Below are positions 58,240-64,000 of a DNA stretch of 64,000 nt, piece by piece. Below the pieces are notes generated by a model, which saw only the letters and a program-made list of their open reading frames with translations, was not told where the DNA came from and searched no databases. How positions within the stretch are numbered: position 1 is the stretch's first letter; each line of letters begins with the position of its first letter. This stretch comes from Arachis hypogaea (Eukaryota; Streptophyta; Magnoliopsida; Fabales; Fabaceae). A program made the position numbers and the translations under genes. The stretch spans positions 98,233,827 to 98,297,826 of the forward strand of contig NC_092041.1 in NCBI RefSeq assembly GCF_003086295.3, read 5' to 3'.

Positions 58240-61200
58240 GTTTTCTTGTTAGAAAAAATGCTAATGGCATTAGGATAGCCATTGGAAAGACAGTGATAAA
58301 AAATTCACAAGTTATAAAGTCTGTCACGAAGAGTGAAAATGAATTGTTTAGAGACTCTCGACATTGCATTGGTGAATCATCAATTCAAGCAACCAGAATT
58401 TATAACATTGATCCTCTTAGAGATTATGAAGGTCCACATCTATGTTTTTGTTTTATTCTTGATAAAGTTGGAATTAATTTCTAATTCTATTTTTTTCTAC
58501 AAAAAATGTGAGAATTTGAATTTTTGTTAATTCATTGATATAGTTTATCTCAATATAGTGATCGAAGTCGTTGATGATATCAATTATGAACCAGAAGATA
58601 TTGAAATACCACATGAGTATAATGATCTAAACCCAATAGATGAAGAAGGTATTGATGTATTCTTTTCTTTTTTATTTTTAAATATAACTTCACCACTATA
58701 TGTATATGCAAAGCTAAATCTCAAGAATTTTGGACAACAATTAACTATTGTAATTTTCATTTAGATACATTAGACCTTGGAGATCCCATATACCAATGCC
58801 TATATTGTCAAGCCTTGATGTGGCTAGTTGAATGCTTGGGAAAGTCAAGAGGTAGCTCCAATCCTGTAATTTCTTTATGTTGTATAGAAGAAAAGGTTGA
58901 ATTGCCTTTTCTAAAGCATCCACCTCAAACACTGCAAGAGTTACATAGTGGAACAGAGAAAAAAAGCAAATACTTTTTTAAAAACATAAGGGCTTTCAAT
59001 GGAATGTTTGCATTCCCTTCTATGGCAGGAAGAGTTGACCATTCCATTAACAAAGGTGGTGCACCTCCTATTTTTCGCATCGGAGGTCAAAATTGTCATC
59101 GTATTGGCAGTTTACTACCACCAGAAAGTGAGAAGCCAAAATTTTCCTGGCTATACATTTCTGATACTGAGAATGAGATTACAAACCGCATGGAATCATT
59201 TAGGTAATTGTTTGACTCATGCGTATAATTCATCTATTGCTTAACTTTATCTAAAGCGCTAATTATATTAATATATTATTAGGAATTAAATTCTCATGTG
59301 ATCTTCTCGATGCTTAACAAATGAATCGAAAGTTCTTATATATTGTTTATTTATTAACAGGTCAAACATCGATTCAAACTTGATGGAAACTGAAATAATT
59401 TCATCCTTAAAAGTCATGATGGATGAAAATAATGTCCTAGCAAAGGCATTTCGTTTAGCTTGGGATAAACACCAAGTTGATGGCTCCATTGATGTTAAGT
59501 TGCGGTTAATAACCAGAAATACTGATGCAAGGACATATAATTTGCCAATAGCATCTGAGGTTGCTGCACTGATAGTTGGAGATATTGATAAGAACGGGGT
59601 TAATAGAGATATAATAATTGAGACAAATTCAAGAATGTTGCAGATGATAGAAATAGTACATCCAATGTAACTTGCTCTTCAATATCCTTTGTGGTTTCCA
59701 TACGGTGAGGATGGTTACAGATTACATATAGCTACTTCTTGTCGACCAAATGTCAGAAAAACTGAGAAAAGACCAACAATAAGCATAAGGGACTTCTTTG
59801 CATATAGACTTCAAAAAAGGACTAACGAGTCTCAAATCCTTTTGCTTTAAAAAAGATTACTACAACAATTCATAGTAGATGCCTACACTATGGTTGAGTC
59901 AGAACGGCTTTTATACTTGCGATTGAAACAACCAAACTTGTGGCTAGGCAAGTTCAAGCAATTGCATGAGTGTATGGTTCGTGGTGAAACTAATGCCATT
60001 AACACCGGTCAAAGAATTATTCTCCCAAAAAGCTTTACCGGTGGTTCAAGGTACATGTTCAATAATTGCAAAGATGCTTTTGTAATATGTAAATATGCTA
60101 GATATCCAAGTTATTTTATCACTATGACATGTGATCCAGAATGGAATGAAATAAAAAGAGAGGTAACACCCCAAGGACTCCATGCAGAAGATAGGTCAGA
60201 CATCTTATGTAGAATATTTAAGTTGAAGGTTGATAAATTAATTAGGGCATTGAAGAAAGGAACATTCTTTGGAAAAATTATTGGATGTAAGTATAACTAA
60301 TCTTTTTACGAGTTTTTATTTATTTTATCTAAATTATCTATCATACACTCATTATATAGTATACTATCAGTATTAAAAAATGATTATGTAATAGAACATT
60401 TATATAGTATGCTTATTGGATAGTACACTATCTTGAGTGTATTACAGTATATTTATATAGTTTTTATTATCTCGAACTCATTGTATAGTACACTTATATG
60501 GTTTTATATGATTTTGTTTTAGCATAATTTTTTCAATTTACTTTATCATGCTTATTTGCACTACACGCTTAGTTTTGTATAGTTTAGTTGTACACGTAAC
60601 AATTATTTTTTTATAGAATCAACTATTTTTTAAATCACATTATCTAACTTATTTGTAATATACTTAGTTTTATATGCTTTAGATTTTCGCATAAATCTTT
60701 ACTTACTTTGTCCAAATTAATAATAATATCATATCTTTTTAAATTTGCAGATTGTCTAACCATAGAGTTTCAGAAGAGATGTTTACCTCACATCCATCTT
60801 CTTTTATTCATGCATCCAGAATCAAAGCAACAAACTGTTGACGACATAGATAAGGTTATTAAGAAAGAGATTCCAGATAAGAGGGAAAATCCAAAATTGT
60901 ATGCTGCTGTTGAGAAATATATGGTTCATGGTCCATGCGGTCATTTAAATAGTAAGAGCTAATGCATGATCAATGGTAAAATGCTCAAAGTTTTTTCCCA
61001 AAGCATTTAGAGATAGGACAATTATTGACGAAGCAGGCTTTCCAAGATATCAAAGAAGAGATAATGGATGAACTGTATCAAAGAAAATTGTGGAGGTTGA
61101 CAACTCTTTCATAGTTCCATACAATGTCGGTCTTCTTCTAAAATTTAGATGTCACATCAATATTGAGTATACTTGCCAAACTTCATCAATCAAATATATG

Positions 61201-64000
61201 TTCAAGTATTTTCACAAGGTTAATGACAGGATGACAACTACATTTTATCAAAACAATGGATCTCAGGTAGATAAAAAATATAATTATTATGATTGTAGAT
61301 ATATATCAGCATGTGAAGCTACATGGAGATTATTTGGTTATCCTATTCAAATGAAAGAACCAGTAGTAATAAATTGCCATTCCATCTTCCTGATGATATG
61401 CCAATTGTCTACAAAGATACTGATACAATTCAGTCGTTGTTGAAATTTCTTTTTTCAAGAAAACTATGTTGATTGGAATTTCTTTTTTCAAGAAATCTAT
61501 GTTGATTGGATGGTTCAAAGAAAATGAAGAGCATATTAATGCAAGAAATCTGACTTATTATGAGTTTCTGACAAAATTTGTTTGGAATGGAAAACGTCAT
61601 ATGTGGACTCATAGAAAGCAAGGGTATGCCATAGGAAGGATATCTCAAATACCACTAATGAATAAAGAAGATTACTATCTAAGGCTACTTGTGAACATTC
61701 AAAAGGGATGCACGAGTTTCAATGATTTAAGAACAGTTGATGGTGTGGTTTATAACTCCTTCAAAAATGCATGCTATGCACTTGGACTGTTGCAGGATGA
61801 TAGAAAATTCATTGACGCAATCTCTAAAGCAGGAACATGGCACTTGGCAACTTTTTTAAGGAGACTTTTTATTGTTCTAATAACATCAAATAACATGAGT
61901 AGACCAGAGTTTGTTTGGAAAAAGACTTAGAACTTTCTTTCTGATGACGTACTATACGAACAAAGAAAATTACTGCAAATAGAAGGTAACTATAGTTTAT
62001 TATGAAAATTTTTTGCCATTGTAAAATTCAACTTAGGCTATAATTATAACAAAACTTGGATAAGGGATGTTCAGAGTAATTAAATATAAACAATAATGCC
62101 TTTTTTGGGAGTAAAATTATCATACATATGTTTCAATTATTTATTGGTGTTCATTTTAACTTTTTCTCTTTTTCTGATAATATTTTGGAAATATAACAAA
62201 AATAAGTATATCTTAGTTTCATACTTGTTTTACTTCCTTTTCGTAATACTTATTTTGATTTATTGCCATAAAATGTATCTACTACATCTAAGAAACCATA
62301 ACTAAATTCACATATTTTGAATACTTGCATTTGCATCGGTTGTCTGTGTGCTTTTTTTTAATATTATAGTGATTTTGATATCCATGTTAATCACAACAAT
62401 AATTTTTAAAAGAGTATGTTACTAATGAAGTATTCTTTAAACAAAAAATAAAGAGTGTTATTTATTATTCAACAATGTATTTCAAATTTTTTTACTAGAG
62501 ACTTATTTAATATTTTTTAATTAATTATGTTATTTTAAATTAAAAAAATACAGATTTGATGATGTGAGAAGTCCAAATAAAAAATATTGCACTTACAAAA
62601 ATTGAAGAGTTGCTCTAGTCAAATGGCAAGTCATTGAAAGAATATTGTAGAATGCCATATCCTCCAGAAAATTTGGTGTCCAACTTAGAAGATAGAATTA
62701 TAATGGAAGAATTGAACTTTGATGTTAATGCTCTTGCGAGTGAACTAAGTGGGTATTTAGAGAAATTAACTGATGAGCAGAAATTTACATACGATCAAAT
62801 AATGGGTGCTGTTAGCGGTAATATGGGTGGACTTTTATTCTTATATAGTCAAGGTGGTTGTGGAAAAATATTCTTATGGTCAACTATATCATGCTCAATT
62901 AGGTCTAAAGGATGTATAGTTTTAAATGTTGTTTCGAGTGGAATTGCTGGACTTCTGTTGCCTAATGGAAGAAACATTCAAGGTTTAAAATTCTTTTGAC
63001 CATAAATAAAGATTCTTTGTATAACATTAAACAGGGAAGTCCTCTTGCAAAGTTAATAACTAAGGCCAAATTAATCATATGGGATGAAGCTCTAATGATA
63101 AGTAGGTATTGTTACGAAACTTTAGACAAATGTCTCAGAGGCATTTTGAGATGCTCATATTAGTATAATACTCATTTGCCATTTGGAGGTAAAGTTGTTG
63201 TCTTCGGAGGAGATTTTAGACAAATTTTACCTGTGATTTTCAAAGGCTCAAGGCAAGATATAATTCAGTCTTCTATTAATTCTTCATATTTGTGGCATAA
63301 CTGTAAGGTTCTAAAACTTACAAAAAACATGAGATTGTCACTAGGTGAAAATAGCAACATATAAGAACTCAAGAATTTTGCAGAATGACTACTCAAAATT
63401 GGTGATAGTTTAGCTGGTGATACAACAGATGGTGAATCGATCGTTCATATACCATATAACATTTTGGTTAAGAACTCTGAGACAGCTTTGGATGACCTCA
63501 TTGATTTTGTATATCCAGATATGTTATCCAATTTATCTGTTGAAAATTATTTCAATGATAGAGCAATTCGTGCACCAACTCTGGATTGTGTCACTGACGT
63601 CAATAACAAGATGACTGCAAGGTTACTTGGACAAGAAAGAGTTTACTTAAATTTTGACTCTGTGTGTGCTGAGGAGGAAAATATGGAATTTGACTTAGAT
63701 GCTTTTTCACCAGAGATTCTAAATGGAATAAATTGTTTAGGTGTACCACCACACAAGTTGATCGTGAAGGTTGGCGCTCTTGTTATGTTGTTGGGGAATA
63801 TAGACCAAACTAATGGTTTGTGCAATGAAACGAGAATGCAAGTTAAAAGAATGGGAAACCATGTGATAAAATGCAAGACTTTTAACTGGTAACAAAGTTG
63901 AAATTATTGTTCTTATCCAAGACGGAATCTAATTCCAAATAACAAAACATTACCCGGTCAGGTTTTAAAGAAGACAATTTTTAATTATAATGTTATTTGC
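58240..64000 (+). pseudogene. Helitron Rep/PIF1-like helicase, broken, runs off the right edge
   Basis: Exon-like pieces in order: 58245-58440; 58556-58650; 58764-59204 (DLGDPIYQC, MFAFPSMAGRVDHSIN, IGSLLPPE, SDTENEITNR); 59361-60297 with a Helitron_like_N domain (RLLYLRLKQPNLWL, ARYPSYFITMTCDPEWNE); about 60751-60962 with the HUH motif PHIHLLLF (60786-60809); 61090-61930 with the two-Tyr motif SIKYMFKYFHK (Tyr codons at 61195 and 61207); and 62630-63892 with PIF1-type helicase motifs (GGCGKI Walker A at 62853-62870, IIWDEA Walker B at about 63072, GGDFRQILPV, LTKNMRL). Gaps are AT-rich introns. At least six in-frame stops occur (for example about 59668, 59848, 60960 and 63362). Rep nicks and joins DNA and the helicase unwinds it during rolling-circle transposition; this copy cannot work as written. 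Confidence 0.88.

Larger units (their letters stand above)
43797..64000 (+). mobile_element. Decayed autonomous Helitron (RPA + Rep/helicase), ends not found
   Basis: Plus-strand exons of an RPA70-like ssDNA-binding protein (43797-55571) are followed by exons of a Helitron Rep/PIF1-type helicase (about 56830-64000, continuing off the right edge). This gene pair is the hallmark of plant autonomous Helitrons. A Tat-like retroelement (43985-51233) and a solo LTR (51578-53018) interrupt the RPA part. Neither the 5' TC nor the 3' CTRR/hairpin terminus could be identified; the 3' end must lie beyond the window. Stops in both genes show the copy is dead. Confidence 0.75.

Overview
This window is a stretch of plant nuclear DNA, most likely from a legume and probably Arachis (peanut or a wild relative). 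It has spliced plant genes, an AT-rich background, nested LTR retrotransposons, an L1-type LINE, hAT-like and fold-back MITEs, and a Helitron. The Arachis assignment rests on remembered likeness of the long LTRs and is inference. More than 80% of the window is mobile DNA. Host loci that look real are two paralogous GRF-type zinc-finger genes and one tRNA-Lys(CTT) gene.

Layout. (1) 1-1.0 kb: the 5' part of a GRF/CCHC zinc-finger gene on the minus strand, running off the left edge. (2) 1.9-3.9 kb: a decayed Ty1-copia relic. (3) 3.9-21.5 kb: a Tekay/Del-like Ty3-gypsy element (3.04-kb 5' LTR, initiator-Met PBS, gag remnant, 3' LTR cut after about 128 bp). A complete 11.04-kb Athila-like non-autonomous element sits inside it (10050-21090, TSD GTATC). 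That element has a gag-protease ORF joined in frame to an integrase-like tail, no RT, RNase H or integrase core, and a second ORF broken by one TAG. (4) 21.5-22.2 kb: the 5' end of a Tat-like element on the minus strand. (5) 22.2-26.6 kb: a plant L1 LINE relic carrying a solo LTR (TSD AATGT) and a hAT-like MITE (8-bp TSD). (6) 27.45-29.64 kb: a non-coding LTR element (two 387-bp LTRs, TSD ATAAT). (7) 29.73-35.24 kb: a five-exon GRF zinc-finger/coiled-coil gene, minus strand, open throughout with matching splice phases; one large intron holds a fold-back MITE and a 1556-bp solo LTR (TSD AATAG). (8) 35.39-40.29 kb: a very young Ty1-copia element (433-bp LTRs, one difference noticed, TSD GAGGG) with one frameshift in an A7 run. 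(9) 40.46-40.54 kb: tRNA-Lys. (10) 40.5-43.4 kb: AT-rich DNA with LTR-like remnants. (11) about 43.8-64 kb: a decayed autonomous Helitron on the plus strand, with an RPA70-like gene followed by an HUH Rep/PIF1-type helicase gene. It is interrupted by a 5'-truncated Tat-like element (43985-51233) and a solo LTR (51578-53018), and it runs off the right edge.

The intact GRF gene is hemmed in by retroelements: one LTR ends 92 bp past its stop codon and a young copia LTR starts 152 bp before its ATG. Several unrelated LTR families here each carry an internal GC-rich island of short palindromes. I regard that, and the pol-less Athila-like element, as the most unusual signals in the window.
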